This document shows, piece after piece, positions 1-7,938 of a DNA stretch of 64,000 bases. The stretch spans positions 186,001-250,000 of the forward strand of contig NZ_JASVWF010000006.1 in the NCBI RefSeq assembly GCF_030286555.1. The letters are read 5' to 3'. The notes beneath the pieces are model-generated. The model saw only the letters and a list, made by a program, of their open reading frames with translations. It had not been told where the DNA came from and ran no database searches. Within the stretch, counting starts at the first letter, position 1. Every line of letters starts with the position of its first letter. Made by a program: the position numbers and the translations under genes. Origin of the DNA: Actinomycetospora termitidis (GTDB lineage Bacteria; Actinomycetota; Actinomycetes; Mycobacteriales; Pseudonocardiaceae).

Positions 1-633
1 GGGCCCCGTGGGTGCGACAGCCTCGCGGAGCAGGGCACCGATCGCGCGCACGTCGTCGGTCCCGAGGGCGTCCTCGTCGCCGAAGTCGTCGTCGCCGGGG
101 TCGGCGGGATCGCCGGTCGTGGCCGACGACAGGTCCCCGGTGGCCGCAACGCCCAGGAGGGAGGCGGACCCGTCGTCGTCGATCGCGATGAGCGCCGATC
201 GGATGTTGCGGTGCTCGAGCCCCGCCTCGTGCAGATCGGCCAGACCGGCGGCGGCATCGCGGCCCCACCGGGCGAGACGTGTCGGGGTCGGCGTCCCCGG
301 CTCGGCCAGGATCTCGTGCAGTGTCCGGCTGCCGGGCCGTGTCCGAGCGGCCACCCAGAGTCCGGAGTCGTCCGCGATGACGTCGAGGACCCGGCGCAGG
401 TGCGGACTGCGCAGACCGATCGCGGTGCGGACCTCGCGTCCCACCACCCGACGCGTGGCGGCCGCCTCGGCGCCCGGGCCCGCCGAGTCCGGCACCAGGG
501 CGAGCAGGACGTCCTCGTCCTCGTCCGACCACTCGTCCCGCGCGAGCCAGACCGGGCGATCGGCCGTACCGGCGAGTTTCCGGTCCAATCGGTACCGATT
601 GCCGAGGACCCGCCCCGCGTCGATGCTCATCAT
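1..633 (-). CDS. Protein kinase-like pseudokinase, N-terminal 211 residues (cut by window edge)
   Basis: I translated this frame by hand: it is open from an ATG at 633 to base 1 and runs off the left edge. The start MMSIDAGRVLGNRYRLDRKL has the layout of a Ser/Thr kinase N-lobe (GNRYRLxxxL), and GLADLHEAGLEHRNIRSALI matches the catalytic-loop region. The key residues are lost: the VALK lysine position reads LLALV, HRD reads HRN, and the DFG region reads LLGVA. It is therefore probably a catalytically dead pseudokinase domain. A second ATG follows directly at 630; the G-rich stretch GGGGGGAC just upstream fits the ATG at 633. What lies C-terminal, for example a membrane anchor or export domain, cannot be seen. 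The kinase-fold call is inference from these motifs. Confidence 0.6.
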   Translation of the reverse strand, partial: MMSIDAGRVLGNRYRLDRKLAGTADRPVWLARDEWSDEDEDVLLALVPDSAGPGAEAAATRRVVGREVRTAIGLRSPHLRRVLDVIADDSGLWVAARTRPGSRTLHEILAEPGTPTPTRLARWGRDAAAGLADLHEAGLEHRNIRSALIAIDDDGSASLLGVAATGDLSSATTGDPADPGDDDFGDEDALGTDDVRAIGALLREAVAPTGP

Positions 634-781
634 CGTCCCCCCGGACCCGGGTCGAATTCCGGATCTCCTGCCGCGAGTGTTCGCGGACACGGATGGGCGC
701 GTTACACGATAGGTGGATTTCTGGGTGGTCATGACCGCTCGCAGCTGTTTCGTCACCTGGAGTCAGTTCGTCGGACCGTGA

Positions 782-1396
782 TCAGTTCGGCACGGAGGAA
801 TCGGACACGGGCGACTCCTTGGTGTTGCCGTGCGCCACCTCGTGGAGCGTGAGCGTGATCTTCGTGTACGTCGTTCCCTTCGACGTCCGCTTGGACGTGA
901 AGCCTGCCTTGCGGTCGAAGTGACCGGCCGAGCTCGTCCCGTCGAATCGTCCGGTGACGGAATTCCAGTTTCGGCCGCGCTCGCTGAAGACGTCGAAGTC
1001 GCCATTCGGCACCTTCGTCGCGGTGGCCTTCTCCCCGGCCCGCACGTACATGACGAGGACCGCCCGGGCGCCGTCGGACAGGGTGATCACGGCGTCGGAG
1101 CCGTTACCGGAGTTGTCTACCGTGAACTGACCGCTGCCGGAGCCTCGCTTGGTGAACACGGCGCCGTTGCGCGGGCGCCCCGGCTCGGCGGCCGCCGTCG
1201 GCGCCGAGGTGGCGACGAGGACGGTCGCGGCGGAAGGCTGCGGGAGGGACGGCGGCGCGGCGTGTGCGGTGGCGGGGAGGCCGAAGCCGGCGAGGAGCGC
1301 GGCGGCGAGCACGCCGGTGGCGACGGAGGTGCGCCCGCCCGCTCGGCGGGGAGGGGCGGTGGTCGGAGCGGAGGTGCTGACGGTGGTGGCGTCCAT
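782..1396 (-). CDS. Secreted protein of unknown function
   Basis: The protein has 204 residues starting at MDATTVSTSAP. A twin-Arg-free signal peptide is visible: basic residues, then SVATGVLAAALLAGFGL and a likely cleavage after ATAHA. After a low-complexity Ala/Pro/Thr linker comes a compact domain (about residues 75-165) rich in beta-prone sequence such as GSGQFTVDNSGNGSDAVITL and AVLVMYVRAGEKATATKVP. A similar domain, from memory, is found at the C-terminus of other actinobacterial envelope proteins, where it has no assigned function. The frame is open further upstream to 1486, but ATG 1396 gives a proper signal peptide and lies in the divergent gap before the gene at 1500. The function is unknown. 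Confidence 0.6.
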   Translation of the reverse strand: MDATTVSTSAPTTAPPRRAGGRTSVATGVLAAALLAGFGLPATAHAAPPSLPQPSAATVLVATSAPTAAAEPGRPRNGAVFTKRGSGSGQFTVDNSGNGSDAVITLSDGARAVLVMYVRAGEKATATKVPNGDFDVFSERGRNWNSVTGRFDGTSSAGHFDRKAGFTSKRTSKGTTYTKITLTLHEVAHGNTKESPVSDSSVPN

Positions 1397-1499
1397 GGAG
1401 GAATTCCTACCGAGGTGACGCCGGGAGCCCTCCCGGATGATCTTGGTCATGGTTGTGGAGGCGGCACGCGCCGTCCTCGCGGGCACTGGGGGCTCTCTG

Positions 1500-2878
1500 A
1501 TGGGTGATCACATCGGCGGACGACGACACGACGCCGTGGCGGCGGCACTGGGCAACGCCACGCTTCTCGGCGTCGGATATCTGCTCGTGGGGAGGCCGAG
1601 GCTGGCGGCCGGTACGACGGCGATCACCGCTGTGCTCCTGGGCGTGCTCGGAGCGAGCGGATGGGTCGCCGTTCTCGTCCTGCTGGTCCTCTGGTGGGCC
1701 GTGCTCGTCGTGCACGGCTTCGTCATCGCCGGCGGACGCGACTCGGCCAGGATTCGGCGACACCGCGTGATCGCCGTCATCGTCGCCGTCCTCGTCGTGG
1801 CCGTGTTCGCCGCACTGACGATCCGGGCCGGATCGGTGACGAGCACGGTCGAGGAGGCCCGGGCACGCGGCGACTGTCCCGCTGCCACGGCCGCTCAGGG
1901 CGGACTCTGGTTCGGCCCCCGGGTGGTCGCCGCGCCGGCGGCCACCCGGGGTGACGAGACCGTGCACGTGTGCGAGGAGTTGGCCTCTGCCCGTAGGGAG
2001 CTGGACCGGGCGGCGGGTGGAGACCTCGCGGCGCTCGCGTCGCCCAGTCACGGTGGGACAAGGTGCTCCGCGTTCACGCAGGTCACGAGCGCATGGTCGA
2101 GGTGATGCTCCGGGAGTTCATCGCAGCGTCGACCCGGTCGCCGTCGTGCCGCACCGCGGACGTGGCGCGGTGGTTCGATCCGGCCCGGCTCCTCCACCCC
2201 GCGACGCGCCCCGCCGTCGCCGCGGCTACCGCGTTCCTGCCGACGGCGGTGGTGTCCTGCGGCGACGAGTTCCGGAGCCGCGCGGACTGGGGCGGTGCGA
2301 CGGCTCGCTATGTGCAGGCGCTGGCCCTCCGCCCGGAGGCCGCCGTGGTGCAGCGTGCCCAGCTGGGGCTCGCAGCGGCCGCCGCGGGTCAGGCGGAGTC
2401 GGACACCCGGGCACGGCTCGCGGCGTACTGCACGAGCCCGTTCGCCTATCCGGCAGCGCCGGCACCAGGCCCCTCGGGCCGCGTGTTCGTGGACGAAGCG
2501 ACGTACGGCCGCTTCGCCTATGCGCTGCCACTGACTCAGGAGCAGCGCGCCACGGAGGCGGCGAGCGCCTCGGTGGTGGTCTGCATCGGCGGGACCGAGC
2601 GGGGCGGAGCCGACCAGACGTGCACCTACGTCGGGTCGGGCGGCCGGAACCAGGTGTCGTTCTTCCGCACCGCCATACCGGTACGTGCCTATGAGACTCG
2701 CACCGGGCGGGTCCTGCTCGACCGGCGTGTCGAGGTCGGCGATGCCGTGTGCCCGCCGAGCATCACCTACACCTCGTACGGGCCGTTCGGCGGGCCGCCG
2801 GACCAGGACATCCCCGTGTCGGAAGCCGATCTCGGGTCTGCGCTGCGTGATGTGGTGTCGCAGGTGCTGCGCGGCTGA
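1500..2878 (+). pseudogene. Membrane-anchored protein, apparently split by a -1 frameshift near 2043
   Basis: The first frame (1500-2105) starts MGDHIGGRRHDAVAAALGN and has about three membrane segments (residues 15-80 and 90-110), then an outside region ending CEELASARRELDRAAGGDLAALAS. The second frame is open from about 2042 to 2878. Before its first ATG (2063) it already encodes plausible sequence, QSRWDKVLRVHAGHERM, which follows naturally from the first part. It then continues with a Cys-containing domain up to DVVSQVLRG. Neither half looks complete alone: the first would end in unrelated residues (GGTRCSAFTQ) and the second has no ribosome site. The likeliest explanation is one gene of about 459 codons with a one-base loss in the C-run at 2043-2045. 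A sequencing error or programmed shift is possible. Its role is unknown. Confidence 0.6.
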
Positions 2879-2951
2879 CGGAACACCGGTACCCACGCCT
2901 CCAGGCACGAAGCGCGCTCTCTCGCGGCCAGATGTCGAGGCAGGAACGCTC

Positions 2952-3353
2952 TCAGGACGGGATGACGTCGAGGAAACGATCGAGACCGTGGAAGTCAGCA
3001 GGGTTGCGGGTGAGGAGCGGCATGGCGTGGGCCCCGGCGGTGGCAGCGATCTGGAGGTCCATCCGTCGCGGGCGAGGATTCCGGCCCGACCGGCGCACGG
3101 TGGCAGCGAGCGTGCCGTAGAGCCGGGCGGCCGACAGATCGAAGGGCAGGACCGGGATGTCACGCAGGATTGCGTAGAAGCGGTCGGTGCGGGCCTGGCG
3201 CTCCACGAGGTCGTCGATGTCGAGCCCGAAGGCGAGTTCTGCGACGGTCACGGCACTGATCGAGGGAAGGGCGTCCGCCAGCTCTCCGAGGTCGAAGGTC
3301 TCGAGGTCGATCACGACCGAGGTGTCGAGCAGGGCCCGCTGGTCGCCGGTCAC
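2952..3353 (-). CDS. PIN-domain toxin (VapC-like ribonuclease)
   Basis: The protein has 133 residues starting with GTG at 3353 (VTGDQRALLDTSVVIDLE). PIN-domain landmarks are present: LLDTSVVID near the N-terminus (first acidic residue), SAVTVAELAFG (the conserved Glu of the second motif), and RRMDLQIAATAGAHAMPLLTRN, which carries the third acidic residue and the usual LxTxNxxDF finish (NPADFHGL). Such proteins are Mg-dependent RNases that halt translation when freed from their antitoxin. The start codon overlaps the stop of the upstream antitoxin gene (GTGA), which argues for translational coupling and against the longer frame that begins at 3413. The module looks intact. Confidence 0.85.
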   Translation of the reverse strand: MTGDQRALLDTSVVIDLETFDLGELADALPSISAVTVAELAFGLDIDDLVERQARTDRFYAILRDIPVLPFDLSAARLYGTLAATVRRSGRNPRPRRMDLQIAATAGAHAMPLLTRNPADFHGLDRFLDVIPS

Positions 3354-3622
3354 CCCGTGACCGGATCGTCGTTCCCGAAGGTCTCGTCGGCGGTGGCGCG
3401 CTCCGAGCGCCACCCCTCGACGTCGACCGGGGCCAGCTGCCTGAAGATCGCCTGGAGCTCACCGATGTTCGGGCGGCTGGTCTCCTGGGATCGGGCGTGC
3501 GGGACGAGATCGGCGACGGGACGGCCGTTGCGAGTCACGACGAAGCTCTCGCCCTGCTCGACGCGTCGCATGATCCTCCCGCTGTCGTTCCGTAGCTCTC
3601 TCTGGCCGATAGCGTCGCTCAC
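3350..3622 (-). CDS. Phd/YefM-type antitoxin
   Basis: This 90-residue protein begins MSDAIGQRELRNDSGRIMRR and continues VEQGESFVVTRNGRPVADLVP, which is the classic Phd/YefM DNA-binding fold (xELRxxxxxxLxxVxxGExxxVTxxGxPVAxLVP). The C-terminal third (about residues 50-90) would be the flexible toxin-neutralising segment. It is the first gene of a two-gene operon with the PIN toxin at 2952-3353, overlapping it by 4 bases. By family analogy the protein represses its own promoter, together with the toxin, in the short gap upstream of 3622. Confidence 0.88.
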   Translation of the reverse strand: MSDAIGQRELRNDSGRIMRRVEQGESFVVTRNGRPVADLVPHARSQETSRPNIGELQAIFRQLAPVDVEGWRSERATADETFGNDDPVTG

Positions 3623-3669
3623 GCGGCCAACGTAGCACCGCGTCGCTGATGTGCTACGGGCCCGAGGAC

Positions 3670-3698
3670 CCCGTCGTCGGGACCATCCCGACGACGGG
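3670..3698 (-). terminator. Perfect hairpin downstream of the Gly-rich gene
   Basis: Arms CCCGTCGTCGGGA and TCCCGACGACGGG pair over 13 bp with a 3-base loop. The hairpin lies 18 bases past the stop of the minus-strand Gly-rich gene and before the antitoxin promoter. There is no clear U-tract, as is common for actinobacterial terminators. The same arm sequence recurs in the hairpin at 46844-46876. Confidence 0.6.
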
Positions 3699-3715
3699 TC
3701 CGACCGGTCGTCAGC

Positions 3716-6559
3716 TCACGGCTGCGCCGGGGTCTGCGTACCGCCGGAGCCGTCGGAGCCGCGTGTCCCGCCCGAGCCGGCGTTGCCGCCCGAACCGCCA
3801 CTGCCGGTCGAGACCGCTCCACCGCTGGTCGCGTCGCCTCCACGGCCACCGTCGCCGCCGTCGTTCGCACCGGACGAGCTCGTACCGCCGTCTCCGCCGC
3901 GACCGCCGTCGCCGGCGGTGACGGGTCCGGTCGAGCTGTCGGAACGGCCGCCCGCGCCGCCTGACCCACCGTTGTTGCCGCCCGATCCGCCGGTTCCACC
4001 GGCCCCACCCGAACCGCCGTCGCCCGCGGTCGCCGACCCGTCGACGGTGTTGGCGGGCCCGCCCGGCCCGCCCTGACCGCCGACGGCGACGCCGTCCGAG
4101 CTCAGTCCGCCCGCGCCCCCGCTCCCGCCGTTGCCCGCGAGCGCGGTGCCGCCGGAACCGATGGCGTAGGCCGTGCCACCCGGACCGCCCCGGCCACCGG
4201 TCTGCGCACCGCTCCCGGCACCTCCGCTGCCGCCGTCGCCACCGGCCCCGCCGACGGCGACGCCGGACTCGGTCACGGCGAATCCGCCACCTCCGCCGCC
4301 ACCGGCCGTACCACCGGCACCGCCCACGGCGCCCGAGGCGCCGTCACCGCCGCGTCCACCGGTAGCGCGTCCGTCGACGGTCTGGACGAAGCCACCCTCG
4401 CCGCCGAAGCCGCCCCGGCTCTCCAGGGTTCCGCCGCTCCCGGCCAGACCGCCCCGGCCGCCGTCACCTCCGGTCGCGGTCCCACCGGACGCGGTCGCTC
4501 GCGCGTCGCCGCCGGAGCCGGCGTCTCCGCCGAAGTTGTTCCCACCCGACCCGGTGCCACCGTTCCCGCCGTCGCCACCGCGCCCGCCGATCGCGACACC
4601 GGACTGCGTGACGGCGGCGCCGCCGAAGCCGCCGGACGCAACGTAGTTGTTCCCGGCCGCTCCCGTGCCGGCGTCGCCGCTCCGGCCACCCGCGCCGCCG
4701 GTGGCGGTCCCCGACGTCGAGGACGCCGCTCCGCCCTGCCCTCCGAAGCCGGCGATCTGGAAACCGCCCGCGCCGGTGCCGCCGTCGCCGCCGCGTCCGG
4801 CGGCGCCCCCCAGTGCCGAGCCGCCCTCGGTCACGGCGGCGCCGCCGAGTCCGCCGGTCCCGCCGCTGTTGCCCAGGGAGCCGTCCGCGTCGCCGCCGGC
4901 GCCCGCGGCGCCACCCGCTCCACCGACGGCCCGCCCGTCGTCGCTGCTCGCCGCACCGCCGGTACCGCCCTCACCGCCGCTGTTGCCGTCGCCGGCCGTC
5001 CCGCCACGGCCTCCGGCGCCACCGAGGCCGCCGGTGGCGGTCCCCAGATCGGCGATGGCCTCTCCGCCGGTCCCGCCGACTCCGCCCCAGTTCGTCCCGA
5101 GCGGATCGCTTCCGCCTGCAGCCCCGGTACCACCGGCGCCGCCGGTCGCGACCGCGCCGGTCCCGTAGGCCGTCGCGGCGCCACCCGTGCCGCCACTGGC
5201 CCCCCGTGCGATGCCGGCCAGGTCCCGGTCGAACGCGCCGAACCCGTCGCCCCCGCGGCCTCCGGTCGCCGTCGCGAGGCCGTCCGCGCCGCGCGTACTC
5301 CCGGCGCCCCCGGTCCCCGGGATCGCTGTCGCCGAGCCGCCGTTCGCCCCGTTCGCGGGGCCGGACACCGGGATGCCGGGGATCAGGCCGCCGGAGCCCT
5401 GTCCACCGGTCGCCGTGGCGCTGCCTCCCGCACCGCCCACGCCCTGGCGCGCCGGGCCGCCGTTGACCCGCGCCGAGCCACCGGCGCCGCCGTTGCCGCC
5501 GACGGCCACGGCGTTTCCGCCGGTCGTCTCGATGATCCAGCCACCGCCGATGGGGGCGGGCACCACGCGACCGCCCGGCTCGCCGGTCGCGACGGCGTTT
5601 CCTCCGCGACCTCCGGCGGCGACGCCGGTGCACGTGCCGTAGCAGATGGCCGTTCCACCGTTGCCGCCGTTGCCGGCCCGAGCGGTCGACCCACTCGCGT
5701 CGCCGCCGCGACCCCCGGTCGCGATGTTGGTGCACTGGCCGAGGCAGTAGGCGGTGCCGCCGTTGCCTCCGGCCTCGCCCGCGCGGCCGTCGGCGCCGGT
5801 CGCCACGTTGGTGCACCGGCCGATGCAGTAGCCGGTGCCGGCCCGACCGCCGTTCACGCCGGGCCGACCGACGGCCACGTCGGTGCAGACGCCGGCGCAG
5901 AACTCCGTGTTGGTCCCGGCGTTGTAGGCACGGATGTAGCCCGGGCCGTAGGTGATCTTGTAGTTCTTCGGGTTGAAGGACGCCGCCCAGCCGGCGGCCC
6001 GGACCTGCTGGGTGAACCCGGCGAGGCGTGCGGCATTGGTTGTCGTGGGGCCGCTCGTCGGAGCGCTCGTGGCGTGCACGGTGCCGGTCCGGTCGACCGC
6101 GACCGTGGAGGGCGCGATGAGGAGCGGCGTGGTCCTGGTCGCGGTCCAGGCGCCGGAGCGGCCCGCGACGATCGTCGTGATCGAGCGGCCGGTCTGGTTC
6201 GCGGTGTAGACGGTGCTCGTCGCGGGGTCGACCGTGACCGACACCGGTCCCGCCCCCGTCGGGACGCTGCCCCGGGCGGCGTATCCACCCGGAACCGGGG
6301 CGAAGACCAGGAGTCGGTTGCCCGTCGGGTCGGCCTGGAACACCGTGCCGGTCCGCGGGTCCACGGCCACGGCGGTCTGGGGGCTGACGACGCTTGCGCC
6401 GGTCGACGGTGTGCTCGCCGACGGAGCGGACTTCGGAGCCGGAATGCTGCGGGCCGGCGTGGCCTGCGCGGTCGGGGCCATACCGGCCACGAGGACCGCG
6501 GCGGCAAGGGCCCCCAGCGTCCCGGTCCCCACGGTGCGGGTGGTCCTGCTCGTTCTCAC
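3716..6559 (-). CDS. Secreted PE-PGRS-like Gly-rich protein with propeller-like head and four CxxxC repeats
   Basis: The protein has 947 residues from GTG 6559, which has GGAGGA 4 bases upstream. A signal peptide (residues 1-34, ending TAQA) is followed by NHL/YncE-like repeats at about 60-165 (AVDPRTGTVFQADPTGNRLL, VTVDPATSTVYTANQTGRSI, VAVDRTGTVHATSAP). Next comes a short region, FNPKNYKITYGPGYIRAYN, then four Cys repeats of the form xCxGxCTxVAxG with C221/C225, C245/C249, C272/C276 and C306/C310. Residues from about 315 to the end are GGxGG-type repeats resembling mycobacterial PGRS. There is no PE domain, no LPxTG signal and no C-terminal membrane segment. It is a paralogue of 20304-22382. 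A surface or extracellular role is likely. Long Pro/Arg-rich frames on the opposite strand are shadows of this composition. Confidence 0.8.
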   Translation of the reverse strand: MRTSRTTRTVGTGTLGALAAAVLVAGMAPTAQATPARSIPAPKSAPSASTPSTGASVVSPQTAVAVDPRTGTVFQADPTGNRLLVFAPVPGGYAARGSVPTGAGPVSVTVDPATSTVYTANQTGRSITTIVAGRSGAWTATRTTPLLIAPSTVAVDRTGTVHATSAPTSGPTTTNAARLAGFTQQVRAAGWAASFNPKNYKITYGPGYIRAYNAGTNTEFCAGVCTDVAVGRPGVNGGRAGTGYCIGRCTNVATGADGRAGEAGGNGGTAYCLGQCTNIATGGRGGDASGSTARAGNGGNGGTAICYGTCTGVAAGGRGGNAVATGEPGGRVVPAPIGGGWIIETTGGNAVAVGGNGGAGGSARVNGGPARQGVGGAGGSATATGGQGSGGLIPGIPVSGPANGANGGSATAIPGTGGAGSTRGADGLATATGGRGGDGFGAFDRDLAGIARGASGGTGGAATAYGTGAVATGGAGGTGAAGGSDPLGTNWGGVGGTGGEAIADLGTATGGLGGAGGRGGTAGDGNSGGEGGTGGAASSDDGRAVGGAGGAAGAGGDADGSLGNSGGTGGLGGAAVTEGGSALGGAAGRGGDGGTGAGGFQIAGFGGQGGAASSTSGTATGGAGGRSGDAGTGAAGNNYVASGGFGGAAVTQSGVAIGGRGGDGGNGGTGSGGNNFGGDAGSGGDARATASGGTATGGDGGRGGLAGSGGTLESRGGFGGEGGFVQTVDGRATGGRGGDGASGAVGGAGGTAGGGGGGGFAVTESGVAVGGAGGDGGSGGAGSGAQTGGRGGPGGTAYAIGSGGTALAGNGGSGGAGGLSSDGVAVGGQGGPGGPANTVDGSATAGDGGSGGAGGTGGSGGNNGGSGGAGGRSDSSTGPVTAGDGGRGGDGGTSSSGANDGGDGGRGGDATSGGAVSTGSGGSGGNAGSGGTRGSDGSGGTQTPAQP

Positions 6560-6872
6560 GTGTCCTCCGGCGGCGTCGACAGACCCTTTCCGGACGGATG
6601 ATCGATCACTCTTCGTGAGAGTGTGACGCGGTAAACGGGTGAATCGACGCAACTCGGACGAGACAACTACAAGGAGTGAGAAACCTTGTCGGTGCGACGA
6701 CGAACCGCATCGTCATGAACGATGAGGTCGCTGGTTCCCGCGGCCGCTTCGTGTGGTGGCCTGGAGCCGAGGCCGTCCGCCCGATCCGCTACCTGGACGC
6801 CGAGCTCCACCCCGAGTGTCACGCCGACGTCGCCCCGTGTGTGCCTCGCTCCGGCGTCGCTCAGGTCTCCTG
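6560..6872. other. 313-base gap with a possible decayed toxin tail
   Basis: No intact gene is supported here. On the plus strand, about 6784-6845 encodes IRYLDAELHPECHADVAPCV. This resembles the C-terminus of the toxin at 11616-11933 (LVAELHPTRHADVAQRV), and the DNA matches at roughly three of four bases over 43 positions. It may be the last trace of a second copy. The rest of the gap would carry the promoter of the Gly-rich gene, but no -10/-35 pair stands out. Confidence 0.3.
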
Positions 6873-7187
6873 TCAGGCGTCGTCTATCGGAAGCCAGGTG
6901 CGACGGAATCCGAAGTACGGCCCGCTCGAACCGTACCGTCGCGTACTCGGGACGAGGACGGCTCGGCCCCTCCGCTGCTCCTCTCGCGCGTGCGCTCGGA
7001 GCTCTTCCATGACGGCGGACTCCTGCACATCCAATGCTTCGAACTCGGCGTCGATGGCCTCCGGAGGTAGGTGCACGCCGGCGCCGTGCGTCGCGTCGTA
7101 CTCGTCGCCGAGCGCCACGGTGAACCGTCGATCGATGTCGGCGAGTTCGTCGAGCAGCTGCTGACGTCGGTCCACGGGCTCGGTCAT
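6873..7187 (-). CDS. Small charged protein of unknown function
   Basis: The protein has 104 residues and starts MTEPVDRRQQLLDELADIDR. It is strongly acidic/basic and mostly helical by eye, with no membrane segment or recognised motif; it ends YFGFRRTWLPIDDA. I chose ATG 7187 because it overlaps the stop of the upstream gene (ATGA), so the two are probably translationally coupled. The open frame extends much further upstream but would there run antisense through nothing conserved. It is probably a partner of the 238-residue protein encoded immediately upstream. The function is unknown. Confidence 0.5.
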   Translation of the reverse strand: MTEPVDRRQQLLDELADIDRRFTVALGDEYDATHGAGVHLPPEAIDAEFEALDVQESAVMEELRAHAREEQRRGRAVLVPSTRRYGSSGPYFGFRRTWLPIDDA

Positions 7188-7900
7188 CGGAGTCGGTCGT
7201 GCCAGTCCGGCCGCGGATGCCGCCGGGGGTGGATCGGGTCGTTCTCGTGGAGGGTTCGAGCCACATCCGTGCCCGTGAGCCCCTCGTCCTCGAGACTTCT
7301 CGCCAGTCCACGCAGGATGAGGTTCAGCTCGTGTCGAGAGTGGCCGAGCATGTGGTTCAGGAGCCGTCGGAGCTCGGCCTCCGGCTCGAGATGGGTCTTG
7401 CGCAGGATACGGAGGCAGCGTCGGACGTCCCAGGTCATGGAGGCGATCAGGGCGTCGACCCCGGGTCGACGCTCGGGAGTCCGAAGGGCGACCCGTCGGC
7501 GTTCGTTCCGAGCGCGCTCTCGACGGTCTCGTTCCTCCTGCTCGGCGCGCGACCGCAGTCTCTCCTCGTGCCGTCTGCGCATGTCGTCGACCGTCCGGGT
7601 CCAGCCGGCGTCCTGCTCGAGCTTCCGCGTCAGGGACGTGAACACGTCGCCGGCAGGTACCCCCGCGAGGTGTCGGGCGTGGGCCACGAGCAACTCGCGC
7701 AACTCCTGCTGCGGCTGCGAGTGATTCCGGCGCAACACCGTGATGCACCGGCGGGCCAACTCAGGGTGGTCGGCGATGATGGCGCCGGCGGTGGTCGACG
7801 TGATCGACGGAGAGGGGGACGGGCGATGCGGCGGCTGGGCCCCGAGCAGCCGGGCACCGTCCAGTCCGTCGCTCCAGCTCACGGCGCTGTGCATGGGCAT
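7184..7900 (-). CDS. Protein with an internal duplication and a charged linker, unknown function
   Basis: The protein has 238 residues. It contains two copies of a helical unit: about residues 48-99 (ELARRCITVLRRNH, ELRELLVAHARHLAG, LTRKLEQDAG) and about 158-207 (WDVRRCLRILRKTH, ELRRLLNHMLGHSRH, LARSLEDEG). Both show the pattern RRCxxxLRxxHxxPxxELRxLL. They are separated by an Arg/Glu-rich, probably coiled-coil stretch (residues 105-140). No known family is recognised. The gene is divergent from the ROK regulator at 7939, with only 38 bases between them, and is coupled to the small gene at 6873-7187. Regulation by the ROK protein is possible but unproven. Confidence 0.55.
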   Translation of the reverse strand: MPMHSAVSWSDGLDGARLLGAQPPHRPSPSPSITSTTAGAIIADHPELARRCITVLRRNHSQPQQELRELLVAHARHLAGVPAGDVFTSLTRKLEQDAGWTRTVDDMRRRHEERLRSRAEQEERDRRERARNERRRVALRTPERRPGVDALIASMTWDVRRCLRILRKTHLEPEAELRRLLNHMLGHSRHELNLILRGLARSLEDEGLTGTDVARTLHENDPIHPRRHPRPDWHDRLR

Positions 7901-7912
7901 CGGGCGCTCCTA

Positions 7913-7933
7913 TTCTTTGATCGGTTGATCATA
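7913..7933. promoter_or_regulatory. AT-rich divergent spacer with a TGATC repeat, possible operator
   Basis: The 38-base spacer between the divergent genes is much more AT-rich than its surroundings. It contains TTTGATCGGTTGATCATAAA, with TGATC repeated 8 bases apart and the second copy forming the palindrome TGATCA. It is the only place where promoters for both genes and a binding site for the ROK regulator can sit. The operator role is inferred from position. Confidence 0.4.
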
Positions 7934-7938
7934 AATCT

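Noticed and set aside
2030-2070. Programmed -1 frameshifting as the explanation for the split membrane gene
   Set aside because: There is no clear slippery heptamer or downstream pseudoknot; a one-base deletion or error is simpler.
3649-5816. Pro-rich and Arg-rich frames opposite the Gly-rich gene
   Set aside because: GGC/GCC repeats read backwards give Pro/Arg runs; the Gly-rich strand has the signal peptide and ordered repeats.
3716-6559. The Gly-rich coding repeats as a CRISPR or tandem DNA repeat array
   Set aside because: The repeats vary in length and sequence and follow codon structure; there are no fixed spacers.
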